NCBI GenBank assembly: GCA_026396425.1
Contig: JAPLWU010000081.1
Location: 1-9,046, forward strand
Direction: 5' to 3'
Origin: Microcaldota archaeon
Lineage (GTDB): Archaea > Micrarchaeota > Micrarchaeia > Burarchaeales > JAKAKT01
Length of the DNA: 9,046 bases
The translations under genes and the position numbers were made by a program. Numbering within the stretch: the first letter of the stretch is position 1; the number at the start of each line of letters is the position of its first letter. Positions 1-5,050 of this stretch are shown here, one piece after another. Below the pieces are notes generated by a model, which did not search any database, was not told where the DNA came from, and saw only the letters and a program-made list of their open reading frames with translations.

Positions 1-159
1 GTCCGGGTAGCACCTCTGGACGACGACTACCTCTCTTCCCTCGCACTTCCCGCTTATTCTCACGTAGCTCTCGCCGTCCGGGAACATCTTGGTCTCGACG
101 GCGCTTCCCGCAAGGCCCAAGTCCCGGCAGTTCTGGCTCAAAAGCAGCAGTTTTTCCAT
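1..159 (-). CDS. prs: Ribose-phosphate pyrophosphokinase (PRPP synthetase), N-terminal 53 residues only
   Basis: The reading frame starts at ATG 159-157 and runs off the left edge of the window. The visible residues include SQN near residue 8, FPDGESYVRI at about 26-35 and VVVVQRCYPD at 44-53. These match the N-terminus of PRPP synthetase, where the FPDGE segment and the VVVVQ strand are typical. The enzyme transfers pyrophosphate from ATP to ribose 5-phosphate and so feeds purine, pyrimidine, histidine and NAD synthesis in the cytosol. The TATA-like stretch at 177-190 ends only about 18 bases upstream of the ATG, so the mRNA is probably leaderless or nearly so; no Shine-Dalgarno site is visible. 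The catalytic loop and PRPP-binding motif lie outside the window, so activity cannot be judged. Confidence 0.85.
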   Translation of the reverse strand, partial: MEKLLLLSQNCRDLGLAGSAVETKMFPDGESYVRISGKCEGREVVVVQRCYPD

Positions 160-176
160 AAGGTTATTTGATAGCC

Positions 177-190
177 TTTAAAAATATATT
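177..190. promoter_or_regulatory. AT-rich divergent promoter (TATA box) for prs and the small membrane gene
   Basis: A 14-base A/T-only stretch (tttaaaaatatatt) lies between the divergent starts at 159 (minus) and 215 (plus). An archaeal TATA box works about 25 bases before the transcription start. This box can therefore serve prs as a leaderless message and can place a plus-strand start near 209, just before the ATG at 215. The box is seen; its use in both directions is inferred. Confidence 0.55.
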
Positions 191-214
191 ATGCCAAGAC
201 CTATTGGTGCTCGG

Positions 215-397
215 ATGACGAAGTGGTGGGTGGGCGTTTCGCATTTCCTGATAAGCGTCATTACGGCCGTCCTTCTCGCCTATGCCTTCTACTACATGTC
301 AAAGACCGATTTGCTTATTTCCGTCGGCGCGGGCGTGCTCTGCTTCTTCACGGTATACATACTCGTCTCGAAGCTCTCAAAAACGGGCTCGGATTAG
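215..397 (+). CDS. Small membrane protein with two predicted helices, unknown function
   Basis: This gene codes for 60 residues. Two hydrophobic segments are visible, roughly residues 6-27 (VGVSHFLISVITAVLLAYAF) and 32-53 (LISVGAGVLCFFTVYILVSK). They are joined by a short polar turn with a Lys and an Asp, and the tail is polar and Lys-rich. The frame is also open from ATG 191, but that codon directly abuts the TATA-like box at 177-190 and would lie upstream of the expected transcription start. ATG 215 has GGTG at 206-209 and fits better. I do not recognise the family. The stop codon is 6 bases from the converging stop of the dephospho-CoA kinase gene. A real gene is likely because the frame is open throughout and hydrophobicity forms two clean blocks, but the short length limits certainty. 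Confidence 0.6.
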   Translation: MTKWWVGVSHFLISVITAVLLAYAFYYMSKTDLLISVGAGVLCFFTVYILVSKLSKTGSD

Positions 398-403
398 GCC
401 AAC

Positions 404-901
404 TCACTCTTCGGCCATCCTCGCGTAAATCTTTCTCGCCCTGGCCTTGGTTTCCCCGTTAATCTCAACAAGTACCGGCCCCACGTCGGGCTGCCCGTAA
501 ACCATCAGGCCCCCGTCTTCGGCCTCGATTATAACAACCAGGGCAGCCAAATCCTCCTCGCCCTCGACCCTGATGCACGCGCCATCGTTTTTCAGGCCCC
601 ACTTAACCGCTTCAACCAGCTCCCAGCTTATGGTTCCGGGCTCGTTTTTCACGACTCTGGGCTTGGCGCAAAACCTGCCCAGCTCGCGCTTTACCTCCTC
701 CCCCACCTCGCTCCGTTTCGTCTTTAGGTCGTATATGACGAGCGAAGGCCTAATCCCGCCCCGCAACATCGCGAAGGCGCACGCGTCCCCGACCGCAATG
801 GGCTTCCTCCCATTCGTTTCGCGCGCGAGCGTGGCATCGTCAACAATCTTGCCGAATGGCCTGCGCAGTTCCTCCCTCAATTCGTCAGTAATGACTTTCA
901 C
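404..901 (-). CDS. GTP-dependent dephospho-CoA kinase (DUF359 family)
   Basis: The 165-residue product resembles the archaeal DUF359 family, shown in Thermococcus to be a GTP-dependent dephospho-CoA kinase. It performs the last step of coenzyme A synthesis, phosphorylating the 3'-hydroxyl of dephospho-CoA, and is unrelated to bacterial CoaE. Visible family features are ITDELREELRRPFGKIV at about 4-20, VGD at 37-39, the acidic/basic segment YDLKTKR at 57-63, EPGTISWEL at 87-95, GEEDLAAL at 114-121 and YGQP at 135-138. The length fits the family. I chose GTG 901, which begins VKVITDEL; it has ggaagg just upstream. The frame is open to ATG 970, but that extension would cross into the divergent Bud32 start and adds a segment with no family match. 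The gene converges on the small membrane gene and diverges from Bud32. Confidence 0.85.
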   Translation of the reverse strand: MKVITDELREELRRPFGKIVDDATLARETNGRKPIAVGDACAFAMLRGGIRPSLVIYDLKTKRSEVGEEVKRELGRFCAKPRVVKNEPGTISWELVEAVKWGLKNDGACIRVEGEEDLAALVVIIEAEDGGLMVYGQPDVGPVLVEINGETKARARKIYARMAEE

Positions 902-913
902 GCCTTCCGTATT

Positions 914-930
914 GATTAAAAAGAATAAAA
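914..930. promoter_or_regulatory. AT-rich promoter between the divergent dephospho-CoA kinase and Bud32 genes
   Basis: The stretch gattaaaaagaataaaa lies in the 52-base gap between GTG 901 (minus) and ATG 954 (plus). As a TATA element it would place the plus-strand start near 945, giving Bud32 a leader of about 10 bases, and the minus-strand start close to 901. Only the A/T composition and spacing support it. Confidence 0.45.
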
Positions 931-953
931 AGCAGAGCGTGGGTAGTTTTTTC

Positions 954-1556
954 ATGAAGCTAGTCGGCAAAGGCGCCGAAGCCGAACTCTACGAGGCGGA
1001 AATAATCGGCAAGACGGCGGTAATCAAGGACAGGATAAGGAAGAAATACAGAATCCCCCAAATCGATGTAGAGCTTCGAAAAACCCGGACAAAGCGCGAA
1101 GCTAAATTGCTCACCGAGGCCAAAATCGCCGGGGTTCGCTGCCCGCTCGTCTACCAGATTGGCGAATTCACGATTACGATGAGCAGGATTGGGGGAAAAT
1201 TGATGAAGGATTCGCTGAAAGGCAGGCGTCTGCCCGGCAACCTTCGGACGGCCGGAAAGTACCTCGCCCTGCTCCACCTCGCCGGAATCATTCACGGCGA
1301 TTATACTACCGCGAACGTCATGGTGGATGGCACCGAAGTAACGATAATCGATTTCGGCCTCGGTTCGTTCTCCGAAGACCTCGAAGACAAGGCAGTGGAT
1401 GTTTTATTGATGAAGAAATCGCTCGGCTCGAAGAAGCTCTACGCGCATTTCCTCTCCGGCTACGCGAAAGCAAACCCAAAATCCAAAAAAGTCCTCGAAA
1501 GGCTCGCAGAAGTTGAAAGAAGGGGCAGATACGTGGTCAGGGCGATGCAGGGTTAA
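954..1556 (+). CDS. bud32: Bud32 kinase/ATPase of the KEOPS complex (stand-alone)
   Basis: The 200-residue product is an atypical small protein kinase of the Bud32/PRPK family. Bud32 is the ATPase subunit of KEOPS, which with Kae1 makes N6-threonylcarbamoyl-adenosine at position 37 of ANN-decoding tRNAs. Visible motifs are the glycine-rich loop VGKGAEAELYEAE (4-16), the ATP-anchoring Lys in AVIK (K25), a Bud32-type basic stretch KDRIRKKYR (25-33), the catalytic loop HGDYTTANVMV (114-124, with D116 and N121) and the metal-binding DFG (133-135). The family's usual catalytic loop is close to HGDLTTSN. In many archaea Bud32 is fused to Kae1; here it is a separate protein of normal size. ATG 954 places the glycine-rich loop at the N-terminus, as usual. 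The same frame is open upstream to 573, but that part overlaps the kinase gene on the other strand and is rejected. Confidence 0.93.
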   Translation: MKLVGKGAEAELYEAEIIGKTAVIKDRIRKKYRIPQIDVELRKTRTKREAKLLTEAKIAGVRCPLVYQIGEFTITMSRIGGKLMKDSLKGRRLPGNLRTAGKYLALLHLAGIIHGDYTTANVMVDGTEVTIIDFGLGSFSEDLEDKAVDVLLMKKSLGSKKLYAHFLSGYAKANPKSKKVLERLAEVERRGRYVVRAMQG

Positions 1557-1681
1557 GCCAGAGCCAAGAACGAAATAAAAAACAAACCAAAAAACGAAGT
1601 CGTCCGTTCGTCGTTTATTGTTTTTCCGCCCTTGCCAATGCTGACGCTCCCCATGCTAAAAACAAACGAAGGAAAAAAGAA
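1557..1681. terminator. Convergent T-rich terminator zone between Bud32 and eL41
   Basis: This 125-base gap separates two converging stop codons and contains no gene. Archaeal termination is typically directed by U-runs. For the plus strand there is tcgtttattgttttt ending at 1625. For the minus strand, T-runs read from the A-runs at 1673-1678 (immediately after the eL41 stop), 1658-1662, 1589-1594 and 1577-1582. A weak 5-base inverted repeat (acgaa/ttcgt) near 1594-1612 precedes the plus-strand T-run. Confidence 0.55.
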
Positions 1682-1795
1682 CTAGAGCTCGCCTACTCTG
1701 CGCTTGGCCTTCCTCTTCATCCTCTTCCTTCTCTTCTTTAGCCACTTCCATCTCATGCGGCCCTTTTTCTTCCATTTCCTCGGAATCGAACCCAA
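1682..1795 (-). CDS. rpl41e: Large-subunit ribosomal protein eL41 (L41e), TTG start
   Basis: This gene encodes 37 residues, almost all Lys, Arg and Trp. The segment [14 protein letters not shown] (residues 5-18) followed by [15 protein letters not shown] matches my memory of archaeal L41e from Thermococcales, which is also about 37 residues. The protein is a single basic helix in archaeal and eukaryotic ribosomes. The internal ATG at 1756 would discard the conserved PRKWKKKGR part. I therefore place the start at TTG 1795-1793, preceded by GGTGA at 1804-1800 with a 4-base spacer. A strong hairpin sits directly upstream (1804-1871). The frame is open further to ATG 1882, but that stretch encodes nothing recognisable and coincides with the hairpin. 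It is on the minus strand and converges on Bud32. Confidence 0.82.
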   Translation of the reverse strand: MGSIPRKWKKKGRMRWKWLKKRRKRMKRKAKRRVGEL

Positions 1796-1799
1796 TATT

Positions 1800-1804
1800 T
1801 CACC
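1800..1804 (-). promoter_or_regulatory. Ribosome binding site that sets the TTG start of eL41
   Basis: GGTGA on the minus strand, 4 bases before TTG 1795, complements the archaeal 16S rRNA 3' end. Its first base is also the last paired base of the upstream hairpin, so folding could restrict access to it. Confidence 0.55.
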
Positions 1805-1871
1805 ACATACCCACGCCCTCGGCGCGGTTATCCCTTGGCCACAAGCCCACACGGTCGGGCGTGAGTATGTG
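1804..1871 (-). promoter_or_regulatory. Leader hairpin of the eL41 mRNA with a competing inner hairpin
   Basis: On the minus strand, cacatactcacgccc (1871-1857) pairs with gggcgtgggtatgtg (1818-1804): 15 base pairs with one U-G wobble, enclosing 38 bases. If the opposite strand were transcribed, that wobble would be a C-A mismatch, so the structure favours minus-strand RNA. The TATA-like sequence at about 1895-1903 predicts a transcript start near 1870, so the hairpin would begin at or near the mRNA 5' end. A second hairpin, ccgcgcc (1827-1821), loop gag, ggcgtgg (1817-1811), uses the same right-hand bases and cannot form together with the long one. The foot of the long stem touches the GGTGA ribosome binding site. 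A translational switch for eL41 is inferred, not shown. Confidence 0.5.
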
Positions 1872-1890
1872 ACCTGCTCCATTCTCCCAT

Positions 1891-1926
1891 TAAACTAATT
1901 TAAACCTATCGAGGCATAAAAATATC
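1891..1926. promoter_or_regulatory. Divergent promoter region for eL41 (minus) and the membrane-protein pair (plus)
   Basis: Two A/T-rich elements are present. The first, ctaatttaaa at about 1895-1904, reads tttaaattag on the minus strand and would start eL41 transcripts near 1870. The second, ataaaaatat at 1916-1925, would start plus-strand transcripts near 1946, just before the GGGGGTGG and ATG 1958. Assignment is by composition and spacing only. Confidence 0.5.
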
Positions 1927-1957
1927 TCTTATTATGAAAACCATTGGGGGTGGTTTG

Positions 1958-2386
1958 ATGAACGCGCAAAAACAGGTCCATGGAATAGCAAGTCCTTTCA
2001 TGAAAACTGACTCCCTCCTAACCCGCAATCTTGGCCGGGTCACCGTAGGTCTTGGCGTTCTAATATTCGCCTCAGCAGCCGCGATTATAAACTTTGATAG
2101 GGCGAAGTGCAGGGACTTCATCAATTGCAACCCAATTGTCGCTCCGATTGCGACAACGCCATGCATTGGCCACGAGCGGTCTGCCAAGAAGGGGATACAA
2201 GCCGCTTACTCAGTGCACATTCCCGAAACTAAGGCGCGGAGCGGATCCTCGTTCGTGATAGGGGTAACGGATACGACACAAGTTGAAATTCTCGAAAATG
2301 CGGTTTCAAAAATGGGCGGAACGATTAAACGGCAATTCACCGTTCCACAAACCCAAAAACAACACCATCTGGTGGTGCCCGGCTGA
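1958..2386 (+). CDS. Single-pass membrane protein, unknown function (first of a pair)
   Basis: This gene codes for 142 residues that I do not recognise. About 27 polar N-terminal residues precede one hydrophobic segment at roughly 28-45 (VTVGLGVLIFASAAAIIN). A soluble tail of about 95 residues follows, with Cys at 51, 57 and 69. The tail ends in a predicted helix with TTQVEILENAVSKMGGTI (107-124) and a His-containing terminus. The N-terminal part has more Lys/Arg than the region just after the helix, so the tail is probably outside the cell. I prefer ATG 1958 because GGGGGTGG (1946-1953) lies just upstream. ATG 1934 is in frame and would add 8 residues, but it is only 8 bases from the nearer TATA-like element. 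The next gene starts 11 bases after the stop and shares the layout, so the two probably form an operon. Confidence 0.65.
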   Translation: MNAQKQVHGIASPFMKTDSLLTRNLGRVTVGLGVLIFASAAAIINFDRAKCRDFINCNPIVAPIATTPCIGHERSAKKGIQAAYSVHIPETKARSGSSFVIGVTDTTQVEILENAVSKMGGTIKRQFTVPQTQKQHHLVVPG

Positions 2387-2397
2387 AGCTGGTTTAA

Positions 2398-2892
2398 ATG
2401 ATGAAACTAAAGTCCAAAGAGCCTCGTGAAATCAGGCAGTTGAGCAGGCAATTGAGGGACACGCAATCACCGAGGGATAGGTTGCGCGCTACGGTAAAAG
2501 TAGCCATTTTTTTTACTGCGATGTCCGCGATTCCTTTTGCCATAAACGTATCAGAATTTGTGAAAAACCACCGGTGCGCATCGGCCTTCATGCAAAGGCA
2601 TCCGGAAACAGAAGGAATAGTTAAGCCTCAGTCGGTCCTACCTTCCAGAAAAGACGTTACCTTGACGGCGTTGATGCCAGTCGATACATTCACAGTCCAG
2701 ACTACTGATACCATAAGGGTTGGTCGTTTTTCAGGAAACGGGCTCCAAATCTACAACGTCCCGGTCCAAGACGAGCTCTCATTCACAAGGTGTCGCAGAG
2801 TGCCCATGAACCTTGTCAGGCCGGACCTGGTTGGCAAAGTCGTCGAGGCCCTGCGGGCGGAAGGGGGCGACACCGTGAGCACCACCCGTTGA
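2398..2892 (+). CDS. Single-pass membrane protein, unknown function (second of a pair)
   Basis: This gene codes for 164 residues of no recognised family. A basic N-terminal region of about 30 residues (REIRQLSRQLRD at 10-21) is followed by a hydrophobic segment at about 32-50 and then a tail of about 114 residues with Cys at 60 and 132. By the positive-inside rule the basic N-terminus is cytoplasmic and the tail outside. The tail ends in a predicted helix, RPDLVGKVVEALRAEGGD (141-158), close in pattern to the terminal helix of the preceding gene product. Size, topology, the Cys soon after the helix and the helix ending in a double Gly suggest the two are distant paralogues. Two ATG codons are adjacent (2398 and 2401); either could start translation. 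It is followed by the TyrRS promoter. Confidence 0.68.
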   Translation: MMKLKSKEPREIRQLSRQLRDTQSPRDRLRATVKVAIFFTAMSAIPFAINVSEFVKNHRCASAFMQRHPETEGIVKPQSVLPSRKDVTLTALMPVDTFTVQTTDTIRVGRFSGNGLQIYNVPVQDELSFTRCRRVPMNLVRPDLVGKVVEALRAEGGDTVSTTR

Positions 2893-2903
2893 AACCGGGG
2901 GGA

Positions 2904-2913
2904 TTATTTAAAT
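2904..2913 (+). promoter_or_regulatory. TATA box of the TyrRS gene
   Basis: The sequence ttatttaaat in the 51-base gap before ATG 2944 lies 30-40 bases upstream of the start codon. This predicts a transcript with a leader of about 10 bases or less. No strong Shine-Dalgarno site is present, which agrees with near-leaderless translation. Confidence 0.6.
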
Positions 2914-2943
2914 CCGTCAGCTAATAGCTTATTTGTTGGTTTC

Positions 2944-3972
2944 ATGGACTTGGAAAGGAAAATCGAACTCGTGAAGAGGACTCCTACGGAAGAAATCATC
3001 ACCGACGAGGACCTCAAACACCTGTTCGAGACTAACGCCCACCCGAAGCACTACATCGGGTTCGAGATTTCGGGCATGGTTCACATTGGCACTGGTCTGG
3101 TTACTACGGCGAAAATAAATGATTTTATCGAGGCGGGCGTCAAACCAACAATCTTCCTCGCCGATTATCACGCCTGGCTCAATGGCAAATTGGGCGGAGA
3201 TTTGGAGAAAATCCAAAAGGTGGCCAAGGGCTATTTCAAGGGTGCTTTCATCTCTCTCGGCCTTGACGAAAGCAAGGTCAATTTCGTTCTCGCAAGTGAG
3301 ATTTACAATAACGATTACTGGAAAATCGTCTTGGACGTTTCGATAAACACGACGCTGGCCAGGATGATGCGCTGCACAACAATAATGGGCAGGAAAGAGG
3401 GCGACGCCTGCGCGTCGGCGCATATCGTCTACCCGGCAATGCAGGCGGCCGACATCTTCTTCCAGGATTTGGACATCGTGCATGCAGGCATGGACCAACG
3501 CAAAGTCCACATGCTTGTGAGGGAACTCGCACCCAAATTGAAAATGAAAAAGCCGGTTGCGGTCCACACGCGCCTCCTAACAAGCCTGCAGGGCCCCGGC
3601 AGGATGGACGCAATCGACAAGATGAGCAAGAGCAAACCTGAGACATGCATTTTCATCCACGATTCCGAGGCGGACCTGAAGAAAAAAATCTCGAATGCCT
3701 ACTGCCCGCCGAAAGAAGTTGCGGGAAACCCAATAATCGAAATCGCCGAAACTTTGCTCATGCGCAATGCCTCGCTTAAAATCGAGCGACCCCAAAAATT
3801 CGGGGGGGACGTGGAGTTTGCGAACGCGGCCGAGCTGAAAACGGCATTCTCCGAAGGTAAACTGCACCCTGCTGATTTGAAGAATTCGGTTTCCTCATCA
3901 CTCTCCAAACTTCTGGAGCCGAGCAGGAAATATTTCGAGAAGAACAAGGAGCTGCTCACACAGGTTTCCTGA
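2944..3972 (+). CDS. tyrS: Tyrosyl-tRNA synthetase, archaeal type
   Basis: The 342-residue product is a class I aminoacyl-tRNA synthetase that charges tRNA-Tyr. The Rossmann signature SGMVHIGTG (43-51) corresponds to the HIGH motif, with Thr replacing the last His. DKMSKSKP (225-232) is a full KMSKS loop. Tyrosine-specific residues seen in the Methanocaldococcus jannaschii enzyme are present: Y37 in HYIGFE, Y163 and Q167 in VYPAMQ, D170 in AADI, and Q185 in GMDQRKVHM. The C-terminal part has AYCPPKEVAGNPIIEIA (252-268), the KFGGDVEF region and LHPADLKNSV, which are family hallmarks. The protein ends without the S4-like domain of bacterial TyrRS, as in archaea and eukaryotes. The last 17 bases overlap, tail to tail, the stop end of the KaiC-like gene. 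Confidence 0.96.
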   Translation: MDLERKIELVKRTPTEEIITDEDLKHLFETNAHPKHYIGFEISGMVHIGTGLVTTAKINDFIEAGVKPTIFLADYHAWLNGKLGGDLEKIQKVAKGYFKGAFISLGLDESKVNFVLASEIYNNDYWKIVLDVSINTTLARMMRCTTIMGRKEGDACASAHIVYPAMQAADIFFQDLDIVHAGMDQRKVHMLVRELAPKLKMKKPVAVHTRLLTSLQGPGRMDAIDKMSKSKPETCIFIHDSEADLKKKISNAYCPPKEVAGNPIIEIAETLLMRNASLKIERPQKFGGDVEFANAAELKTAFSEGKLHPADLKNSVSSSLSKLLEPSRKYFEKNKELLTQVS

Positions 3973-4645
3973 GCACTTCTACCCCGTTTTCTCCAATTTT
4001 GAATTCGGCCCAGTCCCTCAACCCGTCGAGTGGCGCGCTTATGTAGTTCTTCTTCCCCTCGATTTTCAGCTCTATTACTGAGTCCATGAGGTGCTTGAGC
4101 GTGACGACCGCCCTGTCCTCATGCATCCCCGTTTCGAGCATGTAGAGCGTTGTCATCTTCGCCGCCTTGAGCCTCGCGCCGGTTATCTGTATGAACCTGT
4201 AAGCGGTTTCCGCATTGTTGTAGAGCAGGAGAGTCGAGACGCTCTGGAACACTATCCTGCCGTTCTCCTCTGGCTTTTTTTCGCAGTCCATGAGCGACTG
4301 CGTTATCCCTATGGAAATATCGTCGAGCGCGCTCGGCCCGGGAACGGGTATGTCCCTTCTTCCCTTGGGCGGCGCGCTCAGTGCCCAGGAATAGCAGTCT
4401 ATGAAGGCAGAACGCCGGCCTTCGGCTGCCGAGAAGTCGGCGTTTATGTGCTTGGCCTGCTCCTCTATCTCGGACGGGGAAACGTCCGTAGTGACGTAAA
4501 TGCAGGGCTGCTTGAGCAGCTCGCCCTCCGCGAGGAATTGGACCGCAAAAAGCAGTTTCTCGGGGCCCGGCGGGCCCATTAGGAGTATGTTGGCGCAGTC
4601 CCTTATGCAAAAGAGCTCGTCAAGCCCCTTTATCCCGCTTTTCAT
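3956..4645 (-). CDS. KaiC-like RecA-superfamily protein with degenerate ATPase motifs
   Basis: The 229-residue product has the one-domain layout of archaeal KaiC-like (RAD55-type) proteins: SGIKGLDEL (3-11), a P-loop region, YVTTDVSPSEI (50-60), a Walker B strand, and a C-terminal region ending in EFKIGENGVEVL. Its catalytic motifs are damaged. Walker A reads GPPGPEKL (24-31), keeping Lys30 but lacking the Gly before it and the Ser/Thr after it. The Walker B strand RIVFQS (130-135) has Gln134 where the family has Asp. The KaiC glutamate pair (usually EE before S/TP) is Asp54-Val55. The rest of the fold is well conserved, so this looks like a kept pseudo-ATPase, perhaps a scaffold or sensor, rather than a decaying gene. 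ATG 4645 lies 2 bases after the Roadblock stop, so translation is probably coupled. Confidence 0.85.
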   Translation of the reverse strand: MKSGIKGLDELFCIRDCANILLMGPPGPEKLLFAVQFLAEGELLKQPCIYVTTDVSPSEIEEQAKHINADFSAAEGRRSAFIDCYSWALSAPPKGRRDIPVPGPSALDDISIGITQSLMDCEKKPEENGRIVFQSVSTLLLYNNAETAYRFIQITGARLKAAKMTTLYMLETGMHEDRAVVTLKHLMDSVIELKIEGKKNYISAPLDGLRDWAEFKIGENGVEVLRKPV

Positions 4646-4647
4646 CC

Positions 4648-4968
4648 TCAGACCAGCTCCTTGGCGGCTGCCAGAACGGAGCTCAGGGTCGCGCCCTCAT
4701 CGCCGGAAACGACAACCGCAATCACCTTCTCGCCGGCGCCTGCAATTATGATTTTTCCGTTCTTGCCGTCAACCACCGCGTGCTCGAACTCGCCCTTCTT
4801 CATCTCCTGCCCGTATTTCTGGAGGCTCGCCCGCACCGAAACCGCGAGCCTCGCCAGCGAGCCCAGGTCCCCGCTTCCCTTTGAAGCCAGAATCTCGCCG
4901 CCCGCCCCTGCGATTACTACCGTGTCAGCCTCGATTATCCGAATGGCTTTCTCTGGCGAACTCGGCAA
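4648..4968 (-). CDS. Roadblock/LC7-domain protein, TTG start
   Basis: The 106-residue product has the alternating pattern of the Roadblock/LC7 fold. A short N-terminal helix leads to TVVIAGAGGEILASKG (16-31), which is a strand, turn and strand. A central helix follows (SLARLAVSVRASLQKYG), then the strands HAVVDGKNGKIIIAGAGEKVIAVVV, and a final helix. Such proteins form dimers and in archaea often partner small GTPases or other NTPases. The frame is open to ATG 5133, but that would overlap the upstream gene by 83 bases with an unconserved Arg/Ser-rich stretch. TTG 4968 is preferred: GGTGAT stands 3 bases before it and the TATA-like element at 4997-5010 predicts a transcript start near 4976. 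It forms a two-gene operon with the KaiC-like protein, so the two probably act together. Confidence 0.75.
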   Translation of the reverse strand: MPSSPEKAIRIIEADTVVIAGAGGEILASKGSGDLGSLARLAVSVRASLQKYGQEMKKGEFEHAVVDGKNGKIIIAGAGEKVIAVVVSGDEGATLSSVLAAAKELV

Positions 4969-4971
4969 AAC

Positions 4972-4977
4972 ATCACC
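4972..4977 (-). promoter_or_regulatory. Ribosome binding site that sets the TTG start of the Roadblock gene
   Basis: GGTGAT on the minus strand, 3 bases before TTG 4968, is a six-base match to the archaeal anti-Shine-Dalgarno. An overlapping ATG at 4973 opens a different frame without Roadblock similarity. Confidence 0.5.
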
Positions 4978-4996
4978 AGAACTATTTCGGCGGGAT

Positions 4997-5010
4997 GGCT
5001 TTTTAAGGTA
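4997..5010 (-). promoter_or_regulatory. TATA-like element of the Roadblock/KaiC-like operon
   Basis: On the minus strand this reads taccttaaaaagcc. It lies in the 82-base gap after the Cys-rich gene stop at 5051, about 30-40 bases before TTG 4968, the usual spacing for an archaeal promoter with a very short leader. Confidence 0.45.
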
Positions 5011-5050
5011 TCGCCCAATAACTTCGCGACGTTGGATGCGGGCGATTATT

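Noticed and set aside
573..953. N-terminal extension of Bud32
   Set aside because: It lies wholly opposite the dephospho-CoA kinase gene and the divergent promoter, and Bud32 families begin at the glycine-rich loop encoded just after ATG 954.
902..970. N-terminal extension of the dephospho-CoA kinase with a hydrophobic segment
   Set aside because: It would cross the divergent promoter and the Bud32 start. The apparent hydrophobic stretch is the AT-rich promoter read as codons.
1772..1850. tRNA gene on the minus strand, suggested by ggttcgattcc (a T-arm-like sequence) and tggccaagg (a D-arm-like sequence)
   Set aside because: The T stem would have a G-G mismatch, the D stem does not pair, and no complementary acceptor strand exists at either end. 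The T-arm-like bases code for GSIPR at the start of eL41.
1796..1882. Longer eL41 reading frame from ATG 1882
   Set aside because: The added residues have no similarity to eL41, and the DNA is better explained as the leader hairpin; the predicted transcript start lies downstream of 1882.
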